From contig NZ_CP029480.1 of assembly GCF_003258705.1 (NCBI RefSeq), positions 1,426,001 to 1,490,000 on the forward strand: a stretch of 64,000 nt of DNA. The letters run 5' to 3'. The stretch comes from Arcticibacterium luteifluviistationis. GTDB taxonomy: Bacteria; Bacteroidota; Bacteroidia; Cytophagales; Spirosomataceae. Positions within the stretch are counted from its first letter, which is position 1. Each line of letters opens with the position of its first letter. The notes beneath the pieces are model-generated. The model did not search any database. It was not told where the DNA came from and was given only the letters and a program-made list of their open reading frames with translations. The translations under genes and the position numbers were made by a program. Shown here one piece after another: positions 7,961 to 16,430 of the stretch.

Positions 7961-9076
7961 GTGAGGAAAACACTTGCTCTTATTCTTCTTGTTTTTTTTG
8001 TTTCTGATAGAGTGCAAGCTCAATTTTCTAATGATGAAATTAGCAAGAGAAGTACTATTAATGGCTTAGATAAACTTTACAATTTAGAATTTAGAGAGGC
8101 GGAAAGGTTTTTTGAGCCGGTTATAAAAAAATATGGTGAGCATCCTGTAGCATATCTGATTAAGGCTACTTCATTGCAGTATGAGTTTGCCCCTATAGAG
8201 CAAAACCCTGTACGTTTTAAGGAATACATAGCTAATTTAGAGAAGTGTATTAAACTAGCTAATGAACAATATGAAGCAGGTAAATATAAAACGGATGCTA
8301 CATTCTATTTGCTAGCAGCTCATGGTAATATTAGTAGAGCCTACCATCATAATAGAGATTATTTAAAAGCAGGCTTAGAAGCAAAAAAAGCTTACTCATA
8401 TTTAAAGGAGGGTTTTGAATTGTCAAGAGAGAATTCAGAATTTTATTTTACAAATGGTTTATATAGGTTTTATAGAGTTCAGTATCCTGAAACTCACCCT
8501 GCTATTAAGCCTATTGTTTTCTTTTTTACAGAAGGAAGTAAACCTCAAGGTTTGTCAGATTTACGATATGCTAGTAAATCTGCTCTGTTTTCTAAAACGG
8601 AGGCAGCCTTCTTTCTAGCAGGAGTTTGTTTGAAATACGAGAATTTAGTAAAAGAGGCAGTCACTGTCACAAAACGCTTACATTTAAAATATCCTCGAAA
8701 TCCAGATTTTCTTTTAAAGTATATAGAAGCTTTATTGGCCGATGGTCAAATAAATTTGGCGAGAGAAAAGCTTAAGAAGTTAGATAGTTATAAAGGGGCA
8801 GACTACGAAGTCGCTACTCTTGTGTTTAAGGGAGAAATTAGTTTTCTTGAAGAAGATTTTAAAGCGGCGGACTTATTTTTTCAAAGAGCCTTAGCTATTA
8901 AAAAGGAAGCAGGAGAAACAGCAGATTTGAAAAGTATGGCTCTTTGTAGATTAGGGGAAATAGGTTTAGAACAGGGGGATGGGAAAAAAGCGAAAGAGTA
9001 TTTTAAGCAGTGTTTGGATATTGCGGAGTATTCAAGAATTATAAAAAAGGCAGAGTTAGAATTGAAGAGATTATAA
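7961..9076 (+). CDS. TPR-repeat exported protein
   Basis: A 371-residue protein starting at GTG. A signal peptide (residues 1-21, ending VQAQ) fixes this start. The mature part is a solenoid of helix-turn-helix units. Clear TPR-like repeats lie near residues 40-75 and in the C-terminal third, where AKYFKQ-type helices repeat (KAADLFFQRALAIK, KAKEYFKQCLDIAE). No enzymatic motif. It probably sits in the periplasm as a scaffold. The stop lies one base before the pyrC ATG, so the two genes are co-transcribed. The only sequence between this gene and the preceding terminator is 15 bases, which leaves its own promoter unexplained. Confidence 0.82.
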   Translation: MRKTLALILLVFFVSDRVQAQFSNDEISKRSTINGLDKLYNLEFREAERFFEPVIKKYGEHPVAYLIKATSLQYEFAPIEQNPVRFKEYIANLEKCIKLANEQYEAGKYKTDATFYLLAAHGNISRAYHHNRDYLKAGLEAKKAYSYLKEGFELSRENSEFYFTNGLYRFYRVQYPETHPAIKPIVFFFTEGSKPQGLSDLRYASKSALFSKTEAAFFLAGVCLKYENLVKEAVTVTKRLHLKYPRNPDFLLKYIEALLADGQINLAREKLKKLDSYKGADYEVATLVFKGEISFLEEDFKAADLFFQRALAIKKEAGETADLKSMALCRLGEIGLEQGDGKKAKEYFKQCLDIAEYSRIIKKAELELKRL

Positions 9077-9077
9077 T

Positions 9078-10415
9078 ATGGAGAACATCTTAATAAAAAA
9101 CGGAAGATTGGTAAATGAAGGCAAAACCTTCGAAGCCGATGTTTTAATTAAAAACGGCAGAATTGATAAGATTGCAACTAGCATTGCTTCTGATGATAGC
9201 TATAAAATTATTGATGCGAGTGGTAAGTATGTTTTACCTGGAGTAATTGATGACCAAGTTCATTTTAGGGAGCCGGGCTTAACTCAAAAGGCAAATATTT
9301 ATACAGAAGCAAGGGCAGCTGTAGCAGGTGGAACTACCAGTTTTATGGAGATGCCTAATACTGTTCCAAATGCATTAACGCAGGAACTCTTACAAGATAA
9401 GTATGATATAGCGGAAAAGACGTCTTTGGCAAATTACTCCTTCTATATGGGAGCCTCTAATGATAATTATGAGGAGGTCATGAAAACTGATTTGAAAGCT
9501 ATATGTGGTTTGAAAATTTTTATGGGAAGCTCTACTGGTAATATGCTGGTAGATAATGAAAATACACTTTCCAAAGTCTTTTCAAGTTTCCCATCTTTAA
9601 TAGCTACGCACTGTGAAGATGAAGCTACGGTAAGAAACAATTTTGAAAAGTTTAAAACGGAGTATGAGAACAAAGAGATACCATATGATATTCATGCTTT
9701 AATTAGAAACGAGGAGGGGTGTTATAAATCCTCTTCTATGGCGGTTTCATTGGCTAAAAAGAATGGAACAAGGCTTCATATTCTTCATATTTCGTCTTCC
9801 GAAGAAATTTCGCTTTTTGATAATTCATTACCCTTAGCAGAGAAAAAAATAACTGCGGAGGTTTGTGTACACCACTTATGGTTTGATGCTGAAGATTATA
9901 AAGAAAAGGGTACTAAGATTAAATGTAACCCAGCCATTAAGCACGGTCATAAGGATAAGCTTTTTCAAGCATTGTTAGATGATAGGTTTGATGTAATAGC
10001 GACAGACCATGCTCCGCATCAATGGGAAGAAAAGCAAAAGAGTTACTGGGAAGCTCCGTCTGGACTTCCGTTAGTTCAGCACGCTTTACAAGCTATGCTA
10101 GACTTTAGGGCACAGGGCAAAATCACAATAGAGCGAATAGTGGAGAAAATGTGTCATGCACCTGCTATTTGTTTTGAAATAGAGGAACGAGGTTATTTGA
10201 GAGAAGGGTATTGGGCAGACATTGCTATTGTTGATGCAAATAAACCTTCATTGGTAACCAAGGAAGGTTTATTCTATAAATGTGGCTGGTCTCCATTTGA
10301 GGGGCACACATTTGGCTCTTCAGTAAGTCATACTATAGTTTCAGGGCATTTAGCCTATGAAAATGGTGTGTTTAATGAAGAGAAAAAAGGGAAGCGTCTT
10401 AGTTTTGAAAGATAA
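9078..10415 (+). CDS. pyrC: Dihydroorotase, class I, Bacteroidota form
   Basis: Zinc amidohydrolase that closes carbamoyl-aspartate to dihydroorotate in pyrimidine synthesis. The 445-residue length fits class I. Carboxylated-lysine candidate K146 (GLKIFMGSSTGN), H178 (ATHCED), H234/H237 (HILHIS) and D310 (ATDHAPH) are all present. The family HxH metal motif reads Q60-V-H62-F-R64, so the first metal His is Gln. From memory, the same DDQVHFREPG string is usual in Bacteroidota dihydroorotases, so I take it as a lineage variant and not as decay. Co-transcribed with the upstream TPR gene; a strong terminator follows. Confidence 0.92.
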   Translation: MENILIKNGRLVNEGKTFEADVLIKNGRIDKIATSIASDDSYKIIDASGKYVLPGVIDDQVHFREPGLTQKANIYTEARAAVAGGTTSFMEMPNTVPNALTQELLQDKYDIAEKTSLANYSFYMGASNDNYEEVMKTDLKAICGLKIFMGSSTGNMLVDNENTLSKVFSSFPSLIATHCEDEATVRNNFEKFKTEYENKEIPYDIHALIRNEEGCYKSSSMAVSLAKKNGTRLHILHISSSEEISLFDNSLPLAEKKITAEVCVHHLWFDAEDYKEKGTKIKCNPAIKHGHKDKLFQALLDDRFDVIATDHAPHQWEEKQKSYWEAPSGLPLVQHALQAMLDFRAQGKITIERIVEKMCHAPAICFEIEERGYLREGYWADIAIVDANKPSLVTKEGLFYKCGWSPFEGHTFGSSVSHTIVSGHLAYENGVFNEEKKGKRLSFER

Positions 10416-10467
10416 AAAAAAGCCCTTCGGTAAGAATTATATTATTCTATCTCGAAGGGCTTTTTTT
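10414..10467. terminator. Bidirectional terminator
   Basis: AAAAAAAAGCCCTTCG pairs with CGAAGGGCTTTTTTT over about 15 bp, with a smaller AGAAT/ATTCT stem in the loop. It overlaps the stop codon of the convergent 66-residue gene. Confidence 0.9.
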
Positions 10468-10666
10468 ATATGAATTGGGATCTTCTAAAAATTTTATTAA
10501 GAAGAGCTTTGTACGGGCCGCCATATTTTTCATAGCACCATTCTTTTAAGAGATTTACTTCAGTAGGAACAAGTTGCTTCATTCCTTTCATTAACTCTTT
10601 TTCAAACAGTTTGCTGTCAAAACTTACCTTCTCCAATATCATTTTTATGTATTCTAACATTGACAT
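10466..10666 (-). CDS. Small conserved protein of unknown function
   Basis: A 66-residue helical protein with alternating charged and hydrophobic residues: FDSKLFEKELMKGMKQL, then EVNLLKEWCYEKYG. No signal peptide, no membrane helix, one Cys. I have an impression of similar short proteins of this pattern in other Cytophagales, but it has no name or function I can give. Two possible ATG starts lie two codons apart (10666 and 10660). It ends inside a shared terminator. Confidence 0.65.
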   Translation of the reverse strand: MSMLEYIKMILEKVSFDSKLFEKELMKGMKQLVPTEVNLLKEWCYEKYGGPYKALLNKIFRRSQFI

Positions 10667-10768
10667 AAGGATATAAGGTTTTAGGTTACTTACAACATTA
10701 GTTAATAAACTGTGTAATAAATATACGTAATAAAGAGGGATAAATCAAATTAAGTACCCCCGCTAGAC

Positions 10769-11998
10769 TTATACATTCATTGACTTTATAACGCTGGATA
10801 TTTCCTTCGTATTGTCAAAAAACGATACTATTCGTACTAGAACATCTTCCATGACCGAATCAGGGCATGACGCTCCACAGGTTAATAAAATTTTAAGTTT
10901 TTCTTTTTTTGGAAAATAATATTTCGAGAATTTAACTGTTTTCGAATGAAGGTCAAAGTGGGAGATTTCTGTTTTAGAAAGAAGACTCTTGTCGGATTGA
11001 ATAAAGTATGTCTTGTGTTTAGTCTCACATAGCTCTACTAGGTGAGAGGTGTTTGAGCTGTTGTATCCTCCTACTACAATTGCCAAATCTGCAGTTTGGT
11101 CTATTAGTGAAAAGGTCGCATCTTGGTTGTCGTTGGTGGCATAGCATAGCGTATCTCGCGTATTTGCAAAATGCTCTTTCTCGGTTTCAGTAGAAAGCTT
11201 AAAATGTTCAACAATTACAGATTTTAAGTATTCAGAAATTTCTTGGGTCTCCGAAGCAAGCATGGTTGTTTGATTTACCACACCAATTTTCCTTAAGTCT
11301 TTTTTAGGGTCAAAACCTTCAGAGTATTGATTAGCAAAATCTGTAGAAAAGTGCTCAGGGTTAGTTTTTCCAGTAATATAACCGGCTAGTTTTTCAGCTT
11401 CCTTTATATCTTTTATAACGAGCGTAGGTGTTTTGGAGTTACTATGCGAAAAAGTAGCTCGGGTCTCCTCATGTTTTGGCTTTCCGTGTACTATAACGCT
11501 GTAACCTCTTTCTCCTATTTGAGAGGCTCTGTTCCAGACTTTCTCTACAAAAGGGCAGGTGGTATCAAAAGCGTAAGGGTTGATACCAATTTTATTTAGT
11601 TGCTCTTGGATTTCTAGGGTGGTGCCAAAAGCGGGAACTATGACAATGTCTTCTTTATTAAGTTCAGACCATTCTAAAAGTTGATTGCCCTGAGTATCCA
11701 TCAAAAAACTAACACCTCTCGAAAGAAGGTCTGCGTTTACATCAGGATTGTGAATCATTTCGCTTAAAAGGAAGATTCGTTTGTCAGGGTTTTCGTTTAG
11801 TGTTCTATATGCTATTTCTACGGCATTTTCTACCCCATAACAGAAACCAAAGTGACGGGCTATGTAAAACTCTACGGGCCCAAAGTCTAGCTTAGTAGGC
11901 GAGAAGTCTTTTTTTAATTTGTCTTTTACTCTTCTCTGTTCTTTTATAGAACCAATTATAGAGCTTTTGTATATTTCAGGAATTTCAAACTTCTTCAT
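10769..11998 (-). CDS. ispH: 4-hydroxy-3-methylbut-2-enyl diphosphate reductase (LytB), long form
   Basis: Last enzyme of the MEP isoprenoid pathway; it makes IPP and DMAPP with an Fe-S cluster. Cluster Cys are C53 (GFCYGVENA), C148 (TTCPF) and C285 (DTLCYATND). The catalytic Glu is E178 in HEETRAT, and VNQTTMLASET is also typical. At 409 residues it is about 90 longer than the E. coli enzyme, through an N-terminal extension of about 40 and an insertion near residues 190-235. Both are usual for the Bacteroidota form. It is divergent from the Wzi-like gene. Confidence 0.95.
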   Translation of the reverse strand: MKKFEIPEIYKSSIIGSIKEQRRVKDKLKKDFSPTKLDFGPVEFYIARHFGFCYGVENAVEIAYRTLNENPDKRIFLLSEMIHNPDVNADLLSRGVSFLMDTQGNQLLEWSELNKEDIVIVPAFGTTLEIQEQLNKIGINPYAFDTTCPFVEKVWNRASQIGERGYSVIVHGKPKHEETRATFSHSNSKTPTLVIKDIKEAEKLAGYITGKTNPEHFSTDFANQYSEGFDPKKDLRKIGVVNQTTMLASETQEISEYLKSVIVEHFKLSTETEKEHFANTRDTLCYATNDNQDATFSLIDQTADLAIVVGGYNSSNTSHLVELCETKHKTYFIQSDKSLLSKTEISHFDLHSKTVKFSKYYFPKKEKLKILLTCGASCPDSVMEDVLVRIVSFFDNTKEISSVIKSMNV

Positions 11999-12093
11999 AT
12001 AGGTCTGGAAAGTAATTTTGAGAATCTTTGATGAATTATACTTTCATTACAAAAGTACTATTTATGAAAAGGAGACTTTCATAAATTTCTCTT

Positions 12094-12102
12094 TAAATTT
12101 GA
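12094..12102 (+). promoter_or_regulatory. -7 box supporting an internal start for the Wzi-like gene
   Basis: TAAATTTGA fits TAnnTTTG and would start transcription near 12108, after the first possible TTG codon (12018) but before the TTG at 12126. No good -33 is visible. Confidence 0.42.
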
Positions 12103-12125
12103 GCTCAATTACCCATTTACGCATA

Positions 12126-13805
12126 TTGAGTTTTCTTAGACCATTGGTCTTCCTAATCTTACTTTCGCATTTTGTCATGGCACAGAGTGGATTCGTAACT
12201 TACGACGACGACTATTATCACAAAATTGAGCGATTAGAAATTAAGTCGGGTTTCCTCGGGAATACCTTTCATGATGATGTAAAACCTTTTGAAAGAAAGG
12301 ACATTATTCAGTTTCTGGATTCACTAAAATTTTCAGACACTAGCTTATCGGTTGTAGACCTAGCAAACTTGGACTACCTGAAAGCAGATAGTTGGGCTTA
12401 TGCTTCCGATACTGCGGTCGGTAAGAACAGAAAACCACTTTGGAAACATTTCTTTGGGCATAAAGCAGACTTTTATAGCATTAAAAACGAAGACTTTAAT
12501 ATTCATGTTAATCCTATTTTTCAATTTGGTGGAGGCAGTAACTCAGGGGATATTGAAAAGGAGGGGCAGTTTATAAACACTAGAGGAATTAGTGTTCATG
12601 GTACTATCAATAAGAAACTAGGGTTTTATACTTTTTTTACAGAAAACCAGGCTTCTACGCCTTATTACATTAAGGATTATCAAAGGCAAACTGGAGGGTT
12701 TCCTTACTCTGGTTTTACTAAAATAATAAAAGATGATTCTGTAAAGCTTGGCAGGGATTATATGCAGGCCATGGGTTATTTTGTGTTTAAGCCTTCAAAA
12801 AATATTAAACTAAGATTTGGGCATTCTACCAATTTTATAGGATCTGGAATTAGGTCCATGATTTTGAGTGACTTTAGTGCTCCCTACCTTAATCTAATGA
12901 TTAATGTAAAAATGGGTAGGTTGGAGTATCAGAGCCTGCTTGCTAGCATGAATAATACGCAGGTAGATGTAGGCGTAGCTAATCTAGAGCCTATTCCGTC
13001 AAAGTATATGGCCTTTCATCACCTCAATGTGAATGTTACTAAGAAATTAAATATTGGACTTTTTGAGACGGTGATGTTTGGAGATAGGGCATTTGATCTT
13101 AATTATCTAAATCCTATTATATTTTACAGATTTGTGGAGGGCTTGATAGGAAGTAAAGATAATGCCATAGTAGGAGCAGACTTTAAATTGATTTTGGCTA
13201 AGTCGGTTTCTCTTTATGGACAGTTTGTTTTAGACGAGTTTAATTCTGCCGAAAGTAAGAAGGAAGGATGGTATGGTGAGAAACATGCAGGACAGCTCGG
13301 TTTGAAGTATATTGACTTCTTGGGTTTGAAGCAGTTTGATTTGCAGGCTGAGTTTAATTATGCCAGACCTTACACGTACAGTCATTATAGTACATATAGT
13401 AATACCGTTAATTATAATGTACCTTTTGCTCACCCTTTAGGGGCTAATTTTAAGGAGTTTCTATTATTAGCTCGTTATCAGCCTACACCAAAACTTTTCA
13501 TTAAAGCTACATGGATGAAGGCAATGAAAGGTCTGGATATTGGAGACGAGAACTGGGGTGGGAATATTTTAAGAAGTTACCGAGAAGATAGGCCAGATGA
13601 TTATGGAAACTTTATAGGTCAAGGGGTAGAGCAAAACCTCTCTTTACTTAGGTTTGAGGCGGCGTATATGCTAGGACATAATTTCTTTTTGGATGTAGCT
13701 TATCAAAATAGAACTGAGTCATATAAGGTATTAGATGATAAGAATACTTCGCTTTTTGATTTTGGGATCAGATGGAATTTAGGCAATAGAAAGCCACTCC
13801 TTTAA
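12126..13805 (+). CDS. Capsule assembly Wzi-like outer-membrane beta-barrel protein
   Basis: I place the start at the TTG at 12126 because it directly precedes an ideal signal peptide (cleavage after VMAQ) and lies just after a -7 box. The frame is open back to a TTG at 12018, which would add 36 residues of non-signal sequence. The mature part (about 540 residues) is made of amphipathic strands with aromatic girdles, for example RLRFGHSTNF-like and FLDVAYQNRT segments, as in the 18-stranded Wzi lectin barrel. That barrel holds capsule at the cell surface. No capsule export genes are nearby, so a link to exopolysaccharide is from family only. Confidence 0.75.
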   Translation: MSFLRPLVFLILLSHFVMAQSGFVTYDDDYYHKIERLEIKSGFLGNTFHDDVKPFERKDIIQFLDSLKFSDTSLSVVDLANLDYLKADSWAYASDTAVGKNRKPLWKHFFGHKADFYSIKNEDFNIHVNPIFQFGGGSNSGDIEKEGQFINTRGISVHGTINKKLGFYTFFTENQASTPYYIKDYQRQTGGFPYSGFTKIIKDDSVKLGRDYMQAMGYFVFKPSKNIKLRFGHSTNFIGSGIRSMILSDFSAPYLNLMINVKMGRLEYQSLLASMNNTQVDVGVANLEPIPSKYMAFHHLNVNVTKKLNIGLFETVMFGDRAFDLNYLNPIIFYRFVEGLIGSKDNAIVGADFKLILAKSVSLYGQFVLDEFNSAESKKEGWYGEKHAGQLGLKYIDFLGLKQFDLQAEFNYARPYTYSHYSTYSNTVNYNVPFAHPLGANFKEFLLLARYQPTPKLFIKATWMKAMKGLDIGDENWGGNILRSYREDRPDDYGNFIGQGVEQNLSLLRFEAAYMLGHNFFLDVAYQNRTESYKVLDDKNTSLFDFGIRWNLGNRKPLL

Positions 13806-14116
13806 TACGGGTTTTTAGTTATTTCCAAGGTACTTAACTTTGGATTGAGTGTTTTTGAACTTATCGAAACCTTGAAAAATGCAGCTCCTTTACTCTTAAA
13901 TACTTTTACATAGCTACCACGGTCTTTAAGGCTTCGGTATATGGCTGTGTAGTTAAATCCGTCTAAATCCCATCCGTTAATTAGTAAAGACTCTTTTACT
14001 GATTCAAATGCCTGTGTTAAGTTGGAAAAATAATTATACGTGAAAGGGCTGCCTTTTATGATTATTAGGTCATGCCTAAAGTTTACTTCAACCTGGATGA
14101 TTTTCGATGTTTTCAT
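13802..14116 (-). CDS. Small hypothetical protein
   Basis: A 104-residue protein without signal peptide. It is predicted alternating strand and helix (IIQVEVNFRHDLIIIKG then LTQAFESVKESLLINGW) and ends in strands. It may be a small alpha/beta domain, but no family is recognised. It converges on the Wzi-like gene with a 4-base stop overlap. The 295 bases upstream hold the ferritin control region. Confidence 0.6.
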   Translation of the reverse strand: MKTSKIIQVEVNFRHDLIIIKGSPFTYNYFSNLTQAFESVKESLLINGWDLDGFNYTAIYRSLKDRGSYVKVFKSKGAAFFKVSISSKTLNPKLSTLEITKNPY

Positions 14117-14330
14117 TGATTTTTCTTTGAGACATTCTGTTTGATAAATATAATGAAAAATAATTCAATAATTTTTCAAGCATGAAACATTTAGAGAAGG
14201 TCTAGCGTTTCTAGGTCATGTTTGTTTCGCTAGTATATAAGTGAAACTTCTTCTTTCGGATAACCTTTATCTTTTCTAAAGATGATTTTCGGTTATGACA
14301 TCTCAAGAACCTTTCAGTATTGCTTATTTA

Positions 14331-14347
14331 TTTAGACCATTTATAAA
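14331..14347. promoter_or_regulatory. Metal-box-like palindrome upstream of ferritin
   Basis: TTTAGAC-CAT-TTATAAA matches TTTAGAC-N3-GTCTAAA at 12 of 14 arm positions. It lies 64 bases before the ferritin ATG. The best -7 candidate (CAGTATTGC, 14315-14323) would put the transcription start at the operator. Confidence 0.6.
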
Positions 14348-14411
14348 TCTTGGTCAATCGGAACAGTAGAATGCCTTGTGCTGTTGTGTAAGTGAAATAA
14401 AATAATACCAT

Positions 14412-14909
14412 ATGATTAGTGAAAAAATGGAGCAAATGCTCAACGATCAATATAATAAGGAAGTGTTTTCTGCACATCTTTATCTTTCCATGTGTTCTTA
14501 CTTTTTGGATAGAGATTTAGATGGCTTCGCCAACTATTTCAGTATTCAGGCGAAAGAGGAATTACAGCACGCCGAAAAGCAATTTGATTATGTGCATGAA
14601 GTTGATGGTAAAATTACCATTGGTGCAATTGATGCTCCAGACAGTAAGTTTAATTCAATTATTGATTGTTTTGAACAAACTTTAGCTCATGAGAAGCTTA
14701 TCACAAAAAGTATTTATGGCTTGGTTCGTCAAGCTTTAGATGAAGGAGACTTTGCAACGCATACTTTTCTTCAGTGGTTTATTACAGAGCAAGTAGAAGA
14801 GGAATCAAGCGTAAAAGCTCTTTTGAAGAAATTAGAAATGATAGGTGATAACTCTTCAGCATTGTATCTGCTGAATGACGAGTTACTAAAGAGAGTATTA
14901 GTAGCTTAA
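14412..14909 (+). CDS. ftnA: Bacterial non-heme ferritin
   Basis: Iron storage protein that oxidises Fe(II) and mineralises it in a 24-mer shell. The 165-residue length and every ferroxidase residue match the E. coli FtnA numbering: E17, E50, H53, E94, Q127 and E130, plus Y24. No haem-binding Met typical of bacterioferritin is apparent. Preceded by a palindrome shared with the imelysin and TonB receptor genes, which points to metal control of storage and uptake together. A hairpin with T-run lies just after the stop. Confidence 0.96.
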   Translation: MISEKMEQMLNDQYNKEVFSAHLYLSMCSYFLDRDLDGFANYFSIQAKEELQHAEKQFDYVHEVDGKITIGAIDAPDSKFNSIIDCFEQTLAHEKLITKSIYGLVRQALDEGDFATHTFLQWFITEQVEEESSVKALLKKLEMIGDNSSALYLLNDELLKRVLVA

Positions 14910-14927
14910 TATTATATTTTTTAGAGG

Positions 14928-14956
14928 AAAGAGAGTCGTGAAGGGCTCTTTTTTTT
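14928..14956 (+). terminator. Ferritin terminator
   Basis: AAAGAG (14928-14933) pairs with CTCTTT (14946-14951) and runs into eight T. The stem is short but well placed 18 bases after the stop. Confidence 0.6.
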
Positions 14957-14977
14957 GCCTAAAATATTTAAACCTTA

Positions 14978-14994
14978 TTTAGACTTAGTATAAA
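14978..14994. promoter_or_regulatory. Metal-box-like palindrome upstream of the Cys-rich gene
   Basis: TTTAGAC-TTA-GTATAAA matches TTTAGAC-N3-GTCTAAA at 13 of 14 arm positions. It overlaps the place expected for the -33 element of the promoter whose -7 box is at 15004-15012. Confidence 0.68.
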
Positions 14995-15003
14995 TAAATT
15001 TAC

Positions 15004-15012
15004 TAGATTTGC
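15004..15012 (+). promoter_or_regulatory. -7 box of the Cys-rich small gene
   Basis: TAGATTTGC is an exact match to TAnnTTTGY, 22 bases before the TTG start at 15034. Confidence 0.62.
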
Positions 15013-15033
15013 ATAATTAAAAGCAAAACTGAA

Positions 15034-15192
15034 TTGGAAAAGAACACATTAAACGTTTTTGACGAATCTACAGAGAACCTGGAAAACCCTTTCTTGTCAA
15101 TGCCTTTTGACAACGAATGCTGTGTTTTAAAGAAATGCTGTAAGGCCTTTAAGAAAAAGGGTCGCCACTGCAAAAAGTGCCCAAAGATTTAA
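15034..15192 (+). CDS. Small Cys-rich basic protein (52 aa), likely metal-related
   Basis: The frame runs from TTG at 15034 to TAA at 15192. The N-terminal half is acidic and Asn-rich. The C-terminal 24 residues hold six Cys and many Lys: NECCVLKKCC, then GRHCKKCPKI, giving two CC pairs and a CxxC. Such a cluster could bind a metal or Fe-S cluster. No signal peptide or membrane helix. It has its own perfect -7 box and a copy of the local operator, which argues strongly that it is a real regulated gene. I recall short proteins ending in a KKGK-C-KKCP pattern in this phylum, without known function. Confidence 0.7.
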   Translation: MEKNTLNVFDESTENLENPFLSMPFDNECCVLKKCCKAFKKKGRHCKKCPKI

Positions 15193-15252
15193 TAGGCATA
15201 TTTAATTCGTCTTTCATCCTCTGAATATTATTTAAATTAATTCTTAATAAGC

Positions 15253-15284
15253 TTTGACACTGCAAGGTGAACTACTAAATTTGG
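15253..15284 (+). promoter_or_regulatory. Promoter of the imelysin operon
   Basis: TTTG (15253-15256), exactly 19 bases, TAAATTTGG (15276-15284): a textbook Bacteroidota -33/-7 pair. Transcription would start near 15291, at the first base of the palindrome. Confidence 0.68.
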
Positions 15285-15290
15285 GCTTTA

Positions 15291-15307
15291 TTTATAATTG
15301 GTCTAAT
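15291..15307. promoter_or_regulatory. Metal-box-like palindrome at the imelysin operon start site
   Basis: TTTATAA-TTG-GTCTAAT matches TTTAGAC-N3-GTCTAAA at 11 of 14 arm positions. It is placed directly over the predicted transcription start, as expected for a repressor site. Confidence 0.55.
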
Positions 15308-15352
15308 TAATGAGTAGTTGCTTTATCTAAGGACCATAATTCTTCGAAATAT

Positions 15353-16399
15353 TTGAAAAGTATAATATCAGTCGGCATCCTTTCTTTAGGTTTTCTTTTA
15401 TCCTGTTCTAAAAGCACCGACCCTGTATTGGTAGACACGTTTGACCGAAAAGCATTTCTTGAAAATTATGCTGACTCCTATATAATTCCTGGTTTTCAAA
15501 CTTTATCCACACAAACGACTCTTTTAAATACTACCATCAATGACCTTAGTTTGAACTCCGACTTGAGTTCTGCTAAGCAAAATTGGAAGGTGGCCTACGA
15601 AGCTTTTTTGCATGTCACTTTATACAACATTGGTCCCGCCGAGGAGCAAGTTCTTACCAAATCTTTGGTAGAAGAGGTGGCTACATTTCCAATAAACACG
15701 GAGGCATTAAGCACAGCTATTACTTCTGGGAACTATCAGGTGGGTTCTGTGGCTAGAGATTTAAGGGGATTTTTGGCTTTGGAGTATCTTTTATTTAGTG
15801 AAGATGCCCAGGGTTCAGATGCTTGGCTAGCAGTAGTGAAAGCTATAGCTCAAGATATTAATGAAAGAGTGGCTGACGTTAATTCCGCTTGGCCTACGTT
15901 TAGGGAAACCTTCGTGAATAATAATGGCACATCGGCTGGGAGCTCTACTTCCGCTATATATAATGAGTTCCTCAAAAGTTTTGAGGCCTTAAAAAACTTT
16001 AAACTTGGACTTCCTTTAGGACTTAGACCAGGTCAAACGGAAGCTCTTCCTGGAAATGTAGAAAGTCCATATTCTGAGAATAATCTACTTTTCTCAAATA
16101 CACATTTTCAGGTATTAAAGTCATTTTGGGAAGGGAATTCAGGACTAGGCTTTAGAGAATATTTATTAACGGTAGAAGGAGGGGAAGCATTGGTTAATAG
16201 TACCGAACTTCAAATAAAAGAGGTGGAAACTGCATTCCTTAATGTTAACGAGACTGACTTTGAGGCTAGCCAACTAGACGGAAATCAGAACTTGATAGCC
16301 CTTCATACTGAACTACAAAAACTTACAAGATTTTTTAAGAGTGAGATGTCGTCATTGCTAGGAATCGCGATAACTTTTAGCAGTGGTGACGGAGATTGA
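15353..16399 (+). CDS. Imelysin-family lipoprotein lacking the conserved motif His
   Basis: TTG start, lipobox LLSC with acylation at C18. The imelysin (M75/ICMP) helical bundle is recognisable: NWKVAYEAFLHVTLYNIGPA (78-97) matches the family WxxxRxPY...GP region, and RGFLALEYLLF (138-148) sits where GxHxxE is expected. That motif reads G139-F-L141-A-L-E144, so the His is replaced by Leu. Imelysins are periplasmic or outer-membrane-anchored proteins of iron uptake; peptidase activity has not been shown for most. A non-canonical metal site, or a partner role for the second imelysin 31 bases downstream, is likely. First gene of the operon. Confidence 0.85.
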   Translation: MKSIISVGILSLGFLLSCSKSTDPVLVDTFDRKAFLENYADSYIIPGFQTLSTQTTLLNTTINDLSLNSDLSSAKQNWKVAYEAFLHVTLYNIGPAEEQVLTKSLVEEVATFPINTEALSTAITSGNYQVGSVARDLRGFLALEYLLFSEDAQGSDAWLAVVKAIAQDINERVADVNSAWPTFRETFVNNNGTSAGSSTSAIYNEFLKSFEALKNFKLGLPLGLRPGQTEALPGNVESPYSENNLLFSNTHFQVLKSFWEGNSGLGFREYLLTVEGGEALVNSTELQIKEVETAFLNVNETDFEASQLDGNQNLIALHTELQKLTRFFKSEMSSLLGIAITFSSGDGD

Positions 16400-16430
16400 T
16401 TGATTTATAAAAACGTAGACTAAAGTAAAA

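Noticed and set aside
12018-12125. N-terminal extension of the Wzi-like gene from a TTG at 12018
   Set aside because: The extra 36 residues would put a polar segment before the signal peptide, and the -7 box at 12094 lies inside it.
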